Assembly: GCA_947564735.1 (NCBI GenBank)
Contig: CANOEC010000014.1
Coordinates: forward strand, 30,244 to 94,243
DNA: 64,000 nucleotides
Source of the DNA: an uncultured Lachnospiraceae bacterium
GTDB lineage: Bacteria > Bacillota > Clostridia > Lachnospirales > Lachnospiraceae
Direction: 5' to 3'
Shown here: in pieces, positions 1 through 8,910 of the stretch
Layout: each line of letters begins with the position of its first letter
Numbering within the stretch: the stretch's first letter is position 1
Translations under genes and position numbers: made by a program
The notes under the pieces: model-generated
The model's database searches: none
What the model was told of the DNA's origin: nothing
The model's input: only the letters and a program-made list of their open reading frames with translations

Positions 1-1
1 C

Positions 2-145
2 CGCGACCGGGACACCGACGAATCACTAGACAATTATGTATTGCTGGCATTCTCATACGTTTCTGATAAGTCAGAAAATGGATACAGCCTTGAAATCACG
101 TATAACGGCTACCCTGTCACTTATGAAATTGTACAGTGCAGATAG
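2..145 (+). CDS. C-terminal end of an unidentified protein (partial)
   Basis: Frame 2 is open from the window edge to a TAG at 143-145 and gives 47 residues, starting RDRDTDESLDNYVLLAFSYV and ending in YEIVQC. The composition is protein-like, and codon use resembles the following gene. No family can be assigned from this tail. It lies about 80 bases upstream of the DUF4474 gene on the same strand, so it may belong to the same transcript. Confidence 0.5.
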   Translation, partial: RDRDTDESLDNYVLLAFSYVSDKSENGYSLEITYNGYPVTYEIVQCR

Positions 146-225
146 CCGAACCGGCAAATTTTTCACCCATGCATTTTCCATGCATAAAATAGAGTAAAAC
201 CACATAGGATTATAGGTTACAGATT

Positions 226-1182
226 ATGTACTATGCTCTATTTATCTTATTGATACTCGTTCTTTTCGGCATGATATTCTCCTGTATCCGCAGGAGAAGA
301 ATCATCTGCCGCATCAAATGTATGGACAAATGCCAGAAGTGCTCCAAAATACAGGAACTCGCTATCCCGTTCGGCTATGATTATCACTGCCGCTGCGGCT
401 TCTTTTCTTCTTCGATCGACGCGTGGCAGAAAGCAGCCGGCTACACTTGGCTTTATGACTATCTGGCGCCGCGCTTTCAGATGGTGTTCGATGCACTACC
501 CGTTTATTTTGACTATCGAGGCAGAACTTGGCTGATTGAACTATGGAAAGGTCAGTACGGCATTAATACCGGAGCTGAACTTGGTATCTACCACGCCGAC
601 AGGATTCTTTCCGAATCAGAATGCAAAAGCACCCTTTTTACCGCAGTTGAAGATTCCGAAATGCTTCCCTGCACGATACGTCTTTGCAGTTATAACGAAC
701 AGAATTGTGATCAGATTTCCGAGCGTCACTGGTGGCTCACCATATTTCTACCCGGTCTTTTTTCTGAACCGTCACAGCTGTTTCTGGAGGCATCCATCTG
801 TTTTCCCAACTCACAAATGTGCGACGCATTCTACGATGCATTATGCCGAATCGGCTATACTCCGAAGGATATTTCCATTCATGGACTCTGCCTTACTTTC
901 ATATTTCTTACTCCCAAAAATGTGCATTTCGATTTGCTGACACGCATTCACCGTCGTCTTTCCCAGTGCTCCAACCGTATATTCTGCAAATTATATGTAT
1001 GGGTTACGAGACCTTTTATCTGTACGGAAGACCGCATTCTTTTCTTATACTATTATCTTCCAGCAGCTTTCAGAAAACTCTTCAGAATGCACAGATTCAA
1101 CCGGCGCTGCCATAAGAAACACGGATGCCGTCCGCCTGAATGTTATCATAAATGCAGACCATCCAGAAAGGAACGGGCATGA
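226..1182 (+). CDS. Membrane-anchored DUF4474 domain protein
   Basis: The 318-residue product begins with a hydrophobic segment (about residues 2-20), followed by a basic stretch (RRRR) and a cysteine-rich zinc-ribbon-like patch (CxxxCQKCSK, then HCRC). A soluble domain follows with the segment YFDYRGRTWLIELWKGQYG. This segment is typical of DUF4474 proteins of Clostridia, recognised from memory. The tail is rich in Arg, Cys and His. Function is unknown; the anchor and basic flank suggest the main domain is cytoplasmic. The stop overlaps the start of the downstream phosphoesterase (ATGA), so the two are probably translationally coupled. Family assignment is fairly sure, function is not. Confidence 0.75.
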   Translation: MYYALFILLILVLFGMIFSCIRRRRIICRIKCMDKCQKCSKIQELAIPFGYDYHCRCGFFSSSIDAWQKAAGYTWLYDYLAPRFQMVFDALPVYFDYRGRTWLIELWKGQYGINTGAELGIYHADRILSESECKSTLFTAVEDSEMLPCTIRLCSYNEQNCDQISERHWWLTIFLPGLFSEPSQLFLEASICFPNSQMCDAFYDALCRIGYTPKDISIHGLCLTFIFLTPKNVHFDLLTRIHRRLSQCSNRIFCKLYVWVTRPFICTEDRILFLYYYLPAAFRKLFRMHRFNRRCHKKHGCRPPECYHKCRPSRKERA

Positions 1183-1988
1183 GCACATCATACCGCTTAG
1201 ACCGCGCTTTCTCACAGGCTCCTGTTCTCCCTCTGACACGCCGTACCAAATATGTACTCGTAAGCGACTGTCACAGGGGCGTTGGAACCTCCTCCGACAA
1301 CTTCCTAAAAAATCAACACCTTTACTTTGCCGCATTGGAATATTATTATCGGAACGGCTTTTGCTACATTGAACTGGGAGATGGAGAAGAATTATGGGAA
1401 AACCGGCATCTGCGTAATATCACCGAGATACACAGCGACGTCTATGAAATGCTCGCCTGCTTTGGCGCACACGACAGGCTTCATCTGCTTTACGGCAATC
1501 ACGATATGATACAAAAGAAAAACCCTGCCTATCATGAAGCGCTCATTCTTCGCTCGGAATCATTCCCCGAAACCTCATTGTATCTGACCCACGGTCATCA
1601 GGCAAGCCTGCTCAATTCTACATTCTGGCGCGTAGCGCGCTTTCTGGTACGTTATTTCTGGAATCCTTTAGAAAACCTCGGCATCCTAGACCCCACCAGT
1701 GCGGCAAAGAACTATGAAGTAAAAGAAAAATGTGAAGAAAGCTTACGCCGGTGGGCAGAAGAAAACCGGCACATCCTGATTACCGGTCATACCCATCGCC
1801 CGGTCATGCCCGAAGAAGCCGCATATTATTATAATACCGGAAGCTGTGTTCATCCACGCTGCATCACATGTATTGAAGTGGAACATGGTAAACTGACATT
1901 GGTGAAATGGAGTATGCAGGCAAGGGCTGACAGTGTACTCTATGTGGAAAGAGAAGTAATCGGCGGACCGATTGATGTGCTGTCATAA
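1179..1988 (+). CDS. Calcineurin-like metallophosphoesterase
   Basis: This 269-residue protein has the metallophosphoesterase metal-binding motifs in order: SDCHRG (D-x-H), GDGEE (in place of GD-x-x-D), GNHD, a histidine in THGHQ and GHTHRP. Such enzymes hydrolyse phosphomono- or phosphodiesters using two metal ions; the substrate cannot be read from the sequence. The start at 1179 is preferred over the ATG at 1152 because it has an AGAAAGGA site 6 bases upstream and forms an ATGA overlap with the DUF4474 gene. Coupling suggests the two products act in one process. Confidence 0.85.
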   Translation: MSTSYRLDRAFSQAPVLPLTRRTKYVLVSDCHRGVGTSSDNFLKNQHLYFAALEYYYRNGFCYIELGDGEELWENRHLRNITEIHSDVYEMLACFGAHDRLHLLYGNHDMIQKKNPAYHEALILRSESFPETSLYLTHGHQASLLNSTFWRVARFLVRYFWNPLENLGILDPTSAAKNYEVKEKCEESLRRWAEENRHILITGHTHRPVMPEEAAYYYNTGSCVHPRCITCIEVEHGKLTLVKWSMQARADSVLYVEREVIGGPIDVLS

Positions 1989-2005
1989 GCTTATTCGCGC
2001 ACAAA

Positions 2006-2050
2006 GAGACTGCCGCTTCTGTCGGAACATCCGGCATTGGCAGCAGTCTC
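2006..2050. terminator. Hairpin between convergent genes
   Basis: GAGACTGC (2006-2013) pairs with the GCAGTCTC at the end of 2039-2050, around a loop with further short pairing. It sits between the convergent phosphoesterase and permease genes and may end transcription from either side. There is no clear U-tract, so the call is tentative. Confidence 0.4.
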
Positions 2051-2080
2051 AATAGCATTGGAGTGTATGCCCTTATTTAA

Positions 2081-2968
2081 TTAGCCCTTAACCGCTCCTG
2101 CCGTCATACCTTCGATAAAGTATCTCTGGAAGCAGAGGAATACGATAAATACAGGGATAATACCAAACATAGACCCGGCAATCAATACATCGTAGTTATT
2201 GCCATAAGGTGTAAGCAGGGTATTCAGACCAATGGGAAGTGTAAATTTCTCTGCACTTCTGAATACAAGCATCGGCCACAACACATTATTCCATGCGCCC
2301 ATTGCGCAGAGGATGGACATTGCCGCGAACGCCGGCTTGGTAATCGGGAGCATAATCTTAAAGCAGATACCATACTCCGTTGCGCCATCGATACGTCCCG
2401 CATCCAACAGTTCCTTGGGAAGACCCGTCATATACTGTCTGAAGAAGAATATGGTGGACGCCCCGCATAACCCCGGTAAGACAACGCCTGCCATCGTGTC
2501 GATGAGCTTGAAGCTGATCATTTCCTTATACAACGGAAGAATCAAAATCTCGAAAGGAACCATCATCGTTGCAATTACCAAGAAGAACAGGAAATTCTTC
2601 AATTTATAGTTGTACATGGTCAGACCGTAAGCGACTATGTAACAGATGAACAATGTACCTACGACGGAAATCGCCGTCAGAATCAAGCTGTTCTTATACC
2701 ACATGAAATACTTCTGACCGTCTACGTTATTGCCAAACAAATATTTGTAGTTCGCCAATGTCATGGAACTGAAATCGAAGTCCACGCTTAAGCCCCTACG
2801 AATCAGTTCCGTACCGGGTCTGAAAGATGCTATGAGTCCGGCAACCAGAGGAAACACAATAATAAATGATAATACTGCAAAAAATGCTGTCGCAATGATG
2901 GACAAAACAGTTCTTTTCGTCTTCATGCCCATTGTATCTTTTCCATTTACAGAGGATGTGCTCGCCAT
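2081..2968 (-). CDS. Carbohydrate ABC transporter permease (MalG type)
   Basis: This 295-residue inner-membrane protein has about six hydrophobic segments. The EAA-loop region is visible around LLDAGRIDGATEYGICFKIMLPITKPA, which contacts the ATPase; the C-terminus TAGAVKG is typical of MalG/LacG-type sugar permeases. A GGAGG site lies 9 bases before the ATG. It is one base downstream of its partner permease and belongs to an operon with a binding protein and arabinose-releasing hydrolases. No ATPase gene is nearby, so a shared multitask ATPase elsewhere in the genome is likely, as is usual for such importers in Firmicutes. Confidence 0.9.
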   Translation of the reverse strand: MASTSSVNGKDTMGMKTKRTVLSIIATAFFAVLSFIIVFPLVAGLIASFRPGTELIRRGLSVDFDFSSMTLANYKYLFGNNVDGQKYFMWYKNSLILTAISVVGTLFICYIVAYGLTMYNYKLKNFLFFLVIATMMVPFEILILPLYKEMISFKLIDTMAGVVLPGLCGASTIFFFRQYMTGLPKELLDAGRIDGATEYGICFKIMLPITKPAFAAMSILCAMGAWNNVLWPMLVFRSAEKFTLPIGLNTLLTPYGNNYDVLIAGSMFGIIPVFIVFLCFQRYFIEGMTAGAVKG

Positions 2969-2969
2969 A

Positions 2970-3869
2970 TTAATCTTCCTCCTTCTTAAATGTTCCGTTC
3001 AAAACAAGCTGAACTATATTAATAGCTAATGCAATTACAAGCAGTACTATACCGACCGCGCTGCCGTAGCCTAACTGGTTCTTGGTAATACCACGTTTGT
3101 ACAAATAACCTACGATGGTCAGACCGATATTGTTCGGCGAATCGGGACCTGCCCATAACATGTAAGCTTCCATAAACATTGCCAGACCTGCATATACACT
3201 GATTGTAAGTACATAGATAGTAGTCGGTTTTAATAAAGGGATGGTAACATATCTAAACTTCTGCCAAGCCGTCGCACCATCAATGTCGGCTGACTCATAT
3301 AATGCCGTATCAATCGCTTTCAGACCGGAAATGAAATAAAGCATATTGACACCGGTCCATCTCCAGCATGCAACAATTAAAAGCGCTGCAAGTCCGGTTG
3401 CTTTCATTTTCAGCCACTTAAAGGTTCCAAGTCCCAACGCCGCCGTGATCACGTTCATCTGACCTGTCTGATACTCAGAAAACATCAGTCTGAACAATGT
3501 ACCGGAGATAACTACGGAAGTCAGTGCCGGAACATACAGACACGCTTTCCAGAATCCTTTTGCCTTCACCAGTCTGGAATCCATCAGCACTGCAAAAAGC
3601 ATCGGGAACGGTATCAATAATACCAATGTCAGAATCATGTATTCAAAGCTGTTTAAAATTGCTGTGTGGAAAACGGTGTCCTTTGTTAATTTAACAAAGT
3701 TAGCAAATCCAACCCACTCCGTACCTGCGGGTTTGATATCTTGAAAACTCATTGTGATTGTGCTGCACAGCGGATAAATCCAGAATAATGCAAAACTTAA
3801 AATAAACGGAAGAACAAACACATAGGGTGCTGCCTTCTGTGAATAGAAAAATTTCTTAAATTTACTCAT
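2970..3869 (-). CDS. Carbohydrate ABC transporter permease (MalF type)
   Basis: This 299-residue polytopic permease begins MSKFKKFF, with AAGGAG about 10 bases upstream. An ATG 21 bases further upstream has no good site, so it was rejected. The EAA-type loop reads ESADIDGATAWQKFRYVTIP. The product forms the heterodimeric membrane pore with the MalG-type permease that follows. A strong hairpin separates it from the binding-protein gene upstream. Likely substrates are arabino- or xylo-oligosaccharides, inferred from the linked GH43 and GH51 enzymes. Confidence 0.9.
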   Translation of the reverse strand: MSKFKKFFYSQKAAPYVFVLPFILSFALFWIYPLCSTITMSFQDIKPAGTEWVGFANFVKLTKDTVFHTAILNSFEYMILTLVLLIPFPMLFAVLMDSRLVKAKGFWKACLYVPALTSVVISGTLFRLMFSEYQTGQMNVITAALGLGTFKWLKMKATGLAALLIVACWRWTGVNMLYFISGLKAIDTALYESADIDGATAWQKFRYVTIPLLKPTTIYVLTISVYAGLAMFMEAYMLWAGPDSPNNIGLTIVGYLYKRGITKNQLGYGSAVGIVLLVIALAINIVQLVLNGTFKKEED

Positions 3870-3904
3870 ACGCACACACTCCTTACCCAATACATTTTGA
3901 CAAA

Positions 3905-3930
3905 ATAGGGCAGCTTCAAAGCTGCCCTAT
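3905..3930 (-). terminator. Perfect hairpin between binding-protein and permease genes
   Basis: ATAGGGCAGCTT (3905-3916) and its exact complement (3919-3930) form a 12-bp stem with a 2-base loop, followed on the minus strand by TTTGTC. In binding-protein operons such structures commonly act as partial terminators or 3' mRNA stabilisers, giving more binding protein than permease. The structure is seen directly; its role is inferred. Confidence 0.7.
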
Positions 3931-3945
3931 ACTGTTATACGTTTA

Positions 3946-5427
3946 CTACTGCTCGAGGTCTACTACATCCTGAGCTGCCTGTAAAGCTTCGTCAACAGAA
4001 ACGCCGTTCTCGAGAACGTCATTCAATGTTACGTTACACATCTGTTCGTTGATTGTCGGGCTGATTCTTACAGTGTAAATCGTGCCGATATCATCTTTGA
4101 TGCTATAAAGAACATCGTAAGGATAATTTCTGAAGAACTGATTGTACTGGTTGTTGTCATCATGTGCAAATGCATCATCATTCCAAAGTACTGTGTTACA
4201 TACGTCGAATCCAAGGTTATCCCAGATTAACTGCTCACCTTCTTCGGACATCTTCGCCCAGCAAAGGAATTCAGAAGCAAGATCCTTGTCAACTGCCTGC
4301 TGTGTTACAACAGTACCTGTACCACCGATACCTACAGAACATTTCTGACCTGCTTCAAATACAGGACATTTCGCAATGTACCAGTTGCCTTTTTCTTCCG
4401 GCATATAGTTGGTGAAACGGCTCATGTACCACATAGCCTTCGGGAAGGATACGATATTGTGGTCAAGGATATTCTGGAAGCCAGCCTCTAAGTCAACGTG
4501 TCCGTCAGGAGAAACCTGTGCAAGCCCACTATTAACCCAGTTCTGCTGCATGGTCAGCATCTTCTTTACAGAATCAAGCTGTACGTTTGCTGTACCACCA
4601 AAACCACCTGTCCAGTCTTCGCCATGCTCAGCCATGGAAATCCATAACCAGTCACAGCCTGCCGTATCAACGGATGTCCAGTATTTGCCTTCCGGATTGC
4701 CGATTGCTGCAAGATATTTCTCGCCGAGTGCCTGATAGTCATCCCATGTTACAACTGCGTCAACTTCTTCCTGCGTAATGCCTGCCTCTTCAAGAACAGC
4801 CATGTTGTAGTACATAACAGTTGCGCCTACATGGTAAGGAATACCATAATAATGTCCGTCAGAACCTGAATATACATCCATTCTTGCCTGTACCATTGTG
4901 TCTAAGTAAGGCGCTGCCATATCATCCTGAGGAACAAGCCATGTGTCAAGACCCTCGATTACGTTCGGGAACTGACCAATCTCAACGTCACAGATATCAG
5001 GCGCACCTGTACCTGCTGTCAGAGATGTAAGTAACTTTGTATGCATGTCTGCATAAGGATATGTAGTACAGGTAATCTCGATTGTTCTGTCAGGATTCTG
5101 CTCATTCCATTTCTCAACCATGTTACCGTAATGCTGTCCGTGTAATTCTACGAATGTCCACATCTCCATATGCGTACCGTTGGGATCGCCAAAAGTACTT
5201 GTAGGAATCTCTTCCTCTGCTGCCGCATCGTCTGCCGGAGCCTCTTCCCCTGCATCTGCTGCGCCATCGTCTGCCGCGCCGTCGTCTGCCGGTGCTGCTG
5301 CGCCGTCATCTGTAGTTGCTGCTGCATCGCCGTCTGCTGCCGGAGCATCGCTGCCGCCGCCGCATCCTGCAAGTACTGAAGCAATCATTGTGACACTTAA
5401 CAAAGTCGCCAATACTTTCTTTTTCAT
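3946..5427 (-). CDS. Sugar ABC transporter substrate-binding lipoprotein
   Basis: This 493-residue lipoprotein has a basic start (MKKKVLATLL), a hydrophobic core and the lipobox LAGC, so it is anchored outside the membrane. A long Ala/Asp/Glu linker (about residues 25-75) separates the anchor from a family-1 type solute-binding domain. The start was chosen at 5427 because AGGAGG stands just before it and the signal peptide begins there; the open frame extends 14 codons further. It delivers sugar to the two permeases encoded downstream. The upstream region holds a promoter-like sequence with a nine-G spacer tract. Confidence 0.9.
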   Translation of the reverse strand: MKKKVLATLLSVTMIASVLAGCGGGSDAPAADGDAAATTDDGAAAPADDGAADDGAADAGEEAPADDAAAEEEIPTSTFGDPNGTHMEMWTFVELHGQHYGNMVEKWNEQNPDRTIEITCTTYPYADMHTKLLTSLTAGTGAPDICDVEIGQFPNVIEGLDTWLVPQDDMAAPYLDTMVQARMDVYSGSDGHYYGIPYHVGATVMYYNMAVLEEAGITQEEVDAVVTWDDYQALGEKYLAAIGNPEGKYWTSVDTAGCDWLWISMAEHGEDWTGGFGGTANVQLDSVKKMLTMQQNWVNSGLAQVSPDGHVDLEAGFQNILDHNIVSFPKAMWYMSRFTNYMPEEKGNWYIAKCPVFEAGQKCSVGIGGTGTVVTQQAVDKDLASEFLCWAKMSEEGEQLIWDNLGFDVCNTVLWNDDAFAHDDNNQYNQFFRNYPYDVLYSIKDDIGTIYTVRISPTINEQMCNVTLNDVLENGVSVDEALQAAQDVVDLEQ

Positions 5428-5640
5428 TCCTTTTCCTCCTTTTATAAATGAAAAAATAATGTTCGACATCCGGTCAAAATAGTAAAGTGACGAAAGGACA
5501 ACTTAACAATTAAACTAATTTAGCTAATTATATAAAGCTGTTACTTTGCCAAATAAATGTATGCAATTTTACTCTCGCTACCACCCAGCATTTAAGCAAC
5601 TTGCATATTTTTTCTTGTCTGACCGTTGTCTTATGTCCAT
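5428..5640 (-). other. AT-rich leader of the binding-protein operon
   Basis: This roughly 210-base stretch has no credible gene. It is AT-rich and contains AATTAGCTAAATTAG-like partial symmetry near 5515-5535 and a second TATAAT-like hexamer without a convincing -35. It ends in the AGGAGG site of the binding-protein gene. Regulator binding here is possible but not shown. Confidence 0.45.
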
Positions 5641-5670
5641 ATTGTACAATACCCCCCCCCAATACGTCAA
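5641..5670 (-). promoter_or_regulatory. Putative sigma-A promoter with nine-G tract in the spacer
   Basis: On the minus strand TTGACG (5665-5670) is followed by an 18-base spacer and TACAAT (5641-5646). The spacer contains nine G in a row (C at 5652-5660 on the plus strand). Loss of one G would give the optimal 17-base spacing, so slipped-strand changes could tune promoter strength. Transcription would start near 5634 and read into the binding-protein gene. Confidence 0.6.
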
Positions 5671-5735
5671 TACCTTTTTTGAAACATTTTATATCTTTTT
5701 AGACTGTTTTAGATTTTTCTAAACATTTTAGGTTG

Positions 5736-6011
5736 TCATAAAATATTTATGCTCTTCCATTTGTCATACGGGCATCCGTTTTTACGTATAGCGGCACGCA
5801 GCTCTACATAGCATCCGCACGCCCGGCACATACCATCCGCCAAAAGATCGCATTCTTTGCACAGAGAAAGCCGCTCTTCGTAAAGCGGCTTCTCAACTTT
5901 TATCTCATCATCCAAATTGGCGATATAGGTATGCAGATTCTCGAAATACGCGTCTTTATCCATGTCCCTTGTCAGACATTTGCGGCAGATGCGTTTTGTC
6001 TCTATCTCCAT
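5736..6011 (-). CDS. Small cysteine-rich DUF6171-like protein
   Basis: This 91-residue protein has four cysteine pairs, ICRKCL, LCKECD, MCRACGCY and NGCPYDKW, that look like zinc-ribbon or metal-binding sites. It resembles the DUF6171 family of Clostridia from memory. There is no signal peptide or membrane segment, so it is probably cytoplasmic. It lies between the GH51 gene and the importer genes on the same strand. Its role is unknown, and the neighbours do not define it. Confidence 0.7.
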   Translation of the reverse strand: MEIETKRICRKCLTRDMDKDAYFENLHTYIANLDDEIKVEKPLYEERLSLCKECDLLADGMCRACGCYVELRAAIRKNGCPYDKWKSINIL

Positions 6012-6108
6012 ATCTTACATACACGCCTTTCCTTATCCTCAAGTCAGCACTCCGCCGCAAGCATGGCTGTTTTCCACATTGCCCGCGGGAATAAACTGCT
6101 CCGCCCAA

Positions 6109-7632
6109 TTACTTCGTCTTGATGCGCAGGCTGATGACACTGCACGCCGGCGCCGTTAAGCAGATTGTGCCATCCTTCATCTCATAGGAATCAAATACCT
6201 GCTCTTTTACATTCTCCGGCTCGTCAAAAGTATTGTGCGCGTGCATCTCCTGATGCAGAATAGCCCCATCAATCTGTTCCGGAATACTCTCTGCCAGCGC
6301 AATCTCCACCGGTACATCCTCCGTCACCGACAGATTGCTGAGGGTTACATTGATATATCCCTGCGCATCTACCGATACGGATTCACTCAGAAGCGGCACC
6401 TGATACTCCTCTTCTTCGCCAATCATCTGATTGCCTTCAATATAGCTGTCCACAAGCTCTGCATCCTGATGATTCTTGTACATGCGGAATACATAGTAGG
6501 TCGGTGTGAGAATCATCTTCGCACCTTCGGTCAGAATCACGGCCTGCAGCACATTGACCATCTGTGCGATACATGCCATTTTCACGCGGTCGCAGTGCTT
6601 ATTGAAAATATTCAGTGTCAGACCGGCAACAAGCGCATCGCGCATGGTGTTCTGCTGGTATAAGAAGCCCGGATTGGTTCCCGGTTCCACCGTAAACCAG
6701 CAGCCCCATTCATCGACAATCATGCCAATCTTTTTATCCGGGTCATACTGATCCATGATTGCACCATGACGGTTAATCAGCTCTTCCATATAGGCAGCCT
6801 TTGCCATCGTCTTATACCATGTTTTCTCATCAAATTCAGTAGCGCTTCCCTTCACCTTCCATCCTTCCGGGTGCACATAGTAGTGCAGTGACAGTCCGTC
6901 CATGAATCCACCCGGACCAAACTCAATATCCGGCTGCGGCTGTGCGAAACAGGTCTTCAAAACGCCCTCTGTCCAGAAATAATCTGCCACGTTCGCCCCA
7001 CAACATATCTTCTGAATTGGTGCGGTATGGTCGTAATGTCTGACATAAGTCTGGTATCTTCTGTAAAGATTCGCATAATATTCCGGCGTCATATTGCCGC
7101 CGCATCCCCAGTTCTCATTGCCAACCCCGAAATAGTCAATCTTCCACGGCTTCTCATGTCCGTTTTTCTTTCTTAAATCCGCCATCGGTGAAACACCGTT
7201 AAACGTGATGTATTCCACCCACTCGCTCATCTCCTGCACGGTGCCGCTGCCCACATTGCCATTGACATAGGTTTTACAGCCCAACTGCTCGCACAGTTCA
7301 AAAAATTCATGCGTTCCGAAGCTGTTATCTTCCACCACGCCGCCCCAGTGCGTATTAATCATTTTCTTGCGGTTTTCCTTCGGTCCGATGCCGTCCATCC
7401 AGTGATACTCATCCGCAAAACAACCGCCGGGCCAGCGGAGTACCGGAATCTTCATGTCTTTTAACGCATCAACCACATCTTTTCGCATACCGTTCACATT
7501 AGGAATCTCAGAATCCTCCCCCACATACAGCCCTTCATAAATACATCTCCCAAGATGTTCCGAGAAATGACCGTATATCTCAGCGTTGATGTGTCCCTTC
7601 TTGTTTTTCTCATTAATAAATAATTTCGCCAT
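6109..7632 (-). CDS. abfA: Alpha-L-arabinofuranosidase, GH51
   Basis: This 507-residue enzyme removes terminal arabinofuranose from arabinan or arabinoxylan fragments. It has the usual length for GH51. The acid/base glutamate is in [11 protein letters not shown] (about residue 173) and the nucleophile glutamate in VDEWGCW (about residue 293). The N-terminal [20 protein letters not shown] and the GHFSEHLG motif also fit. No signal peptide is present, so it acts in the cytoplasm on imported oligosaccharides. It follows the GH43 gene and precedes the importer on the same strand. Confidence 0.93.
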   Translation of the reverse strand: MAKLFINEKNKKGHINAEIYGHFSEHLGRCIYEGLYVGEDSEIPNVNGMRKDVVDALKDMKIPVLRWPGGCFADEYHWMDGIGPKENRKKMINTHWGGVVEDNSFGTHEFFELCEQLGCKTYVNGNVGSGTVQEMSEWVEYITFNGVSPMADLRKKNGHEKPWKIDYFGVGNENWGCGGNMTPEYYANLYRRYQTYVRHYDHTAPIQKICCGANVADYFWTEGVLKTCFAQPQPDIEFGPGGFMDGLSLHYYVHPEGWKVKGSATEFDEKTWYKTMAKAAYMEELINRHGAIMDQYDPDKKIGMIVDEWGCWFTVEPGTNPGFLYQQNTMRDALVAGLTLNIFNKHCDRVKMACIAQMVNVLQAVILTEGAKMILTPTYYVFRMYKNHQDAELVDSYIEGNQMIGEEEEYQVPLLSESVSVDAQGYINVTLSNLSVTEDVPVEIALAESIPEQIDGAILHQEMHAHNTFDEPENVKEQVFDSYEMKDGTICLTAPACSVISLRIKTK

Positions 7633-7723
7633 ACTTTTACTCTGCTACCTTTCTTTTTATATTTGCCGTTTTCTTTTTCTTCCCCTTCGACACATTCCTA
7701 TCCACTGTTTCCTCTATGTATCT

Positions 7724-8674
7724 TTAGAAATGAAAATCAGGTCTGCCATCCTTCCAGCCAAATTTCATCAGCATTGCATGACGATTCGGATTGTAGAGCG
7801 GGTCGCCGACAATCTCCGTCTCTGTCCTCGCATGATAAACCAGAATATCATTGCCCTCTTCGTCCACGGTAAAGCTGTTGTGTCCCGGACCGTATGTTCC
7901 AACGGACGCATCCGACTGAAGCACCGGGTATCTCTCTTTACGCCATGACAAAGGATCCAAAAGATCGGCATCTTCATCCGCCGTCAACATTCCCATACAA
8001 TACGCTACTCCGGTCTCCGAAGCAGAATATGTCATGAAAATCTTACCGTTTCGCTTGAGTACGGCGGGACCCTCATTCACCCAGAATCCTACCCGCTCCC
8101 AGTCATAGTCCGGCGTCGTCAGGAGCACCTGCACTGTCTTCAACTGATACGGCGTCTCCAGTTCACCGATATAGAGATTGGAAACCTGTTTCCCTACGCC
8201 AACCTTCTCTGCCCAGATATAGTACCACCTGCCCTTGTTCTCAAACACGGTGGCATCCAGCGAAAACCCTTCAAAAGAAAATTCATCTTCCGGCGCCCTT
8301 CTCATCTTGCCTTTCTCCACCCATGTACCGGTCATCGGGTCATCATCCTTACACTCAAGTACATAAGGTCTGATTGCCCATACATCATCCTTGTCGCCGC
8401 CCGCATAGTATATGTACCATGCCCCGTCTATATAGTGCAATTCCGGCGCCCAGATATGACAGCTCATAATACCAGATTCATGTTTGTGCCATATCTCGAC
8501 TTCTTCGGCGTCTGCAAGCCCTGCAAGCGTATCAGACTTGCGGAGCACAATTCCGTCATAGGCAGGCACGGAGGCGGTAAAATAATAACTCCCGTCCGAG
8601 TGTCTGTATACATACGGATCTGCTCTCTGCATAATCCATGGCTTGTTGTAAATCAGCTCTTTTCCATTACCCAT
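7724..8674 (-). CDS. GH43 glycosidase, probably exo-arabinofuranosidase
   Basis: This 316-residue five-bladed beta-propeller enzyme has the GH43 catalytic triad: general base Asp in QRADPYVYR, pKa-modulating Asp in FSLDATVFE and general acid Glu in VNEGPAV. The RADPYV and YYFTASVPAYD segments resemble GH43 subfamily 26 exo-alpha-1,5-arabinofuranosidases; the subfamily is inferred. No signal peptide is present, so it is cytoplasmic. The ATG at 8674 is preferred over a GTG three codons upstream because GGGAG then lies about 10 bases away. It is the first gene of the arabinose-polymer operon. Confidence 0.88.
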   Translation of the reverse strand: MGNGKELIYNKPWIMQRADPYVYRHSDGSYYFTASVPAYDGIVLRKSDTLAGLADAEEVEIWHKHESGIMSCHIWAPELHYIDGAWYIYYAGGDKDDVWAIRPYVLECKDDDPMTGTWVEKGKMRRAPEDEFSFEGFSLDATVFENKGRWYYIWAEKVGVGKQVSNLYIGELETPYQLKTVQVLLTTPDYDWERVGFWVNEGPAVLKRNGKIFMTYSASETGVAYCMGMLTADEDADLLDPLSWRKERYPVLQSDASVGTYGPGHNSFTVDEEGNDILVYHARTETEIVGDPLYNPNRHAMLMKFGWKDGRPDFHF

Positions 8675-8848
8675 TTTGTCCACACTCCCATATTTTTTAA
8701 TATTTATAAAATATTTTAATCATAACTAAATTATATTTGATTATCACTGATAAAGCAACCTGTATTTTTCATTTTAAACAAAGTTATCCTATTTTTCATC
8801 TAAAATATAGGCACTTTTACGGTTTTACCGTTTGTATAGCTTTGTCCG

Positions 8849-8877
8849 CTGACAATTTGCCATCCGATACATACTAT
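8849..8877 (+). promoter_or_regulatory. Putative promoter of the C26 amidotransferase gene
   Basis: CTGACA (8849-8854), a 17-base spacer and TACTAT (8872-8877) match sigma-A hexamers moderately well and precede the gene at 8911. The rest of the divergent gap (8675-8848) is AT-rich and should hold the opposing GH43 promoter, but I could not single out a convincing one. Confidence 0.5.
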
Positions 8878-8910
8878 ATAGTAACATCATCCGTCCGGAG
8901 GAACTGATTT

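Noticed and set aside
5148-5384. Several long frames on both strands over the Ala/Asp-rich linker of the binding protein
   Set aside because: They arise from GC-biased repetitive codons of the linker and show low-complexity Gln/Cys/Ala runs without ribosome sites.
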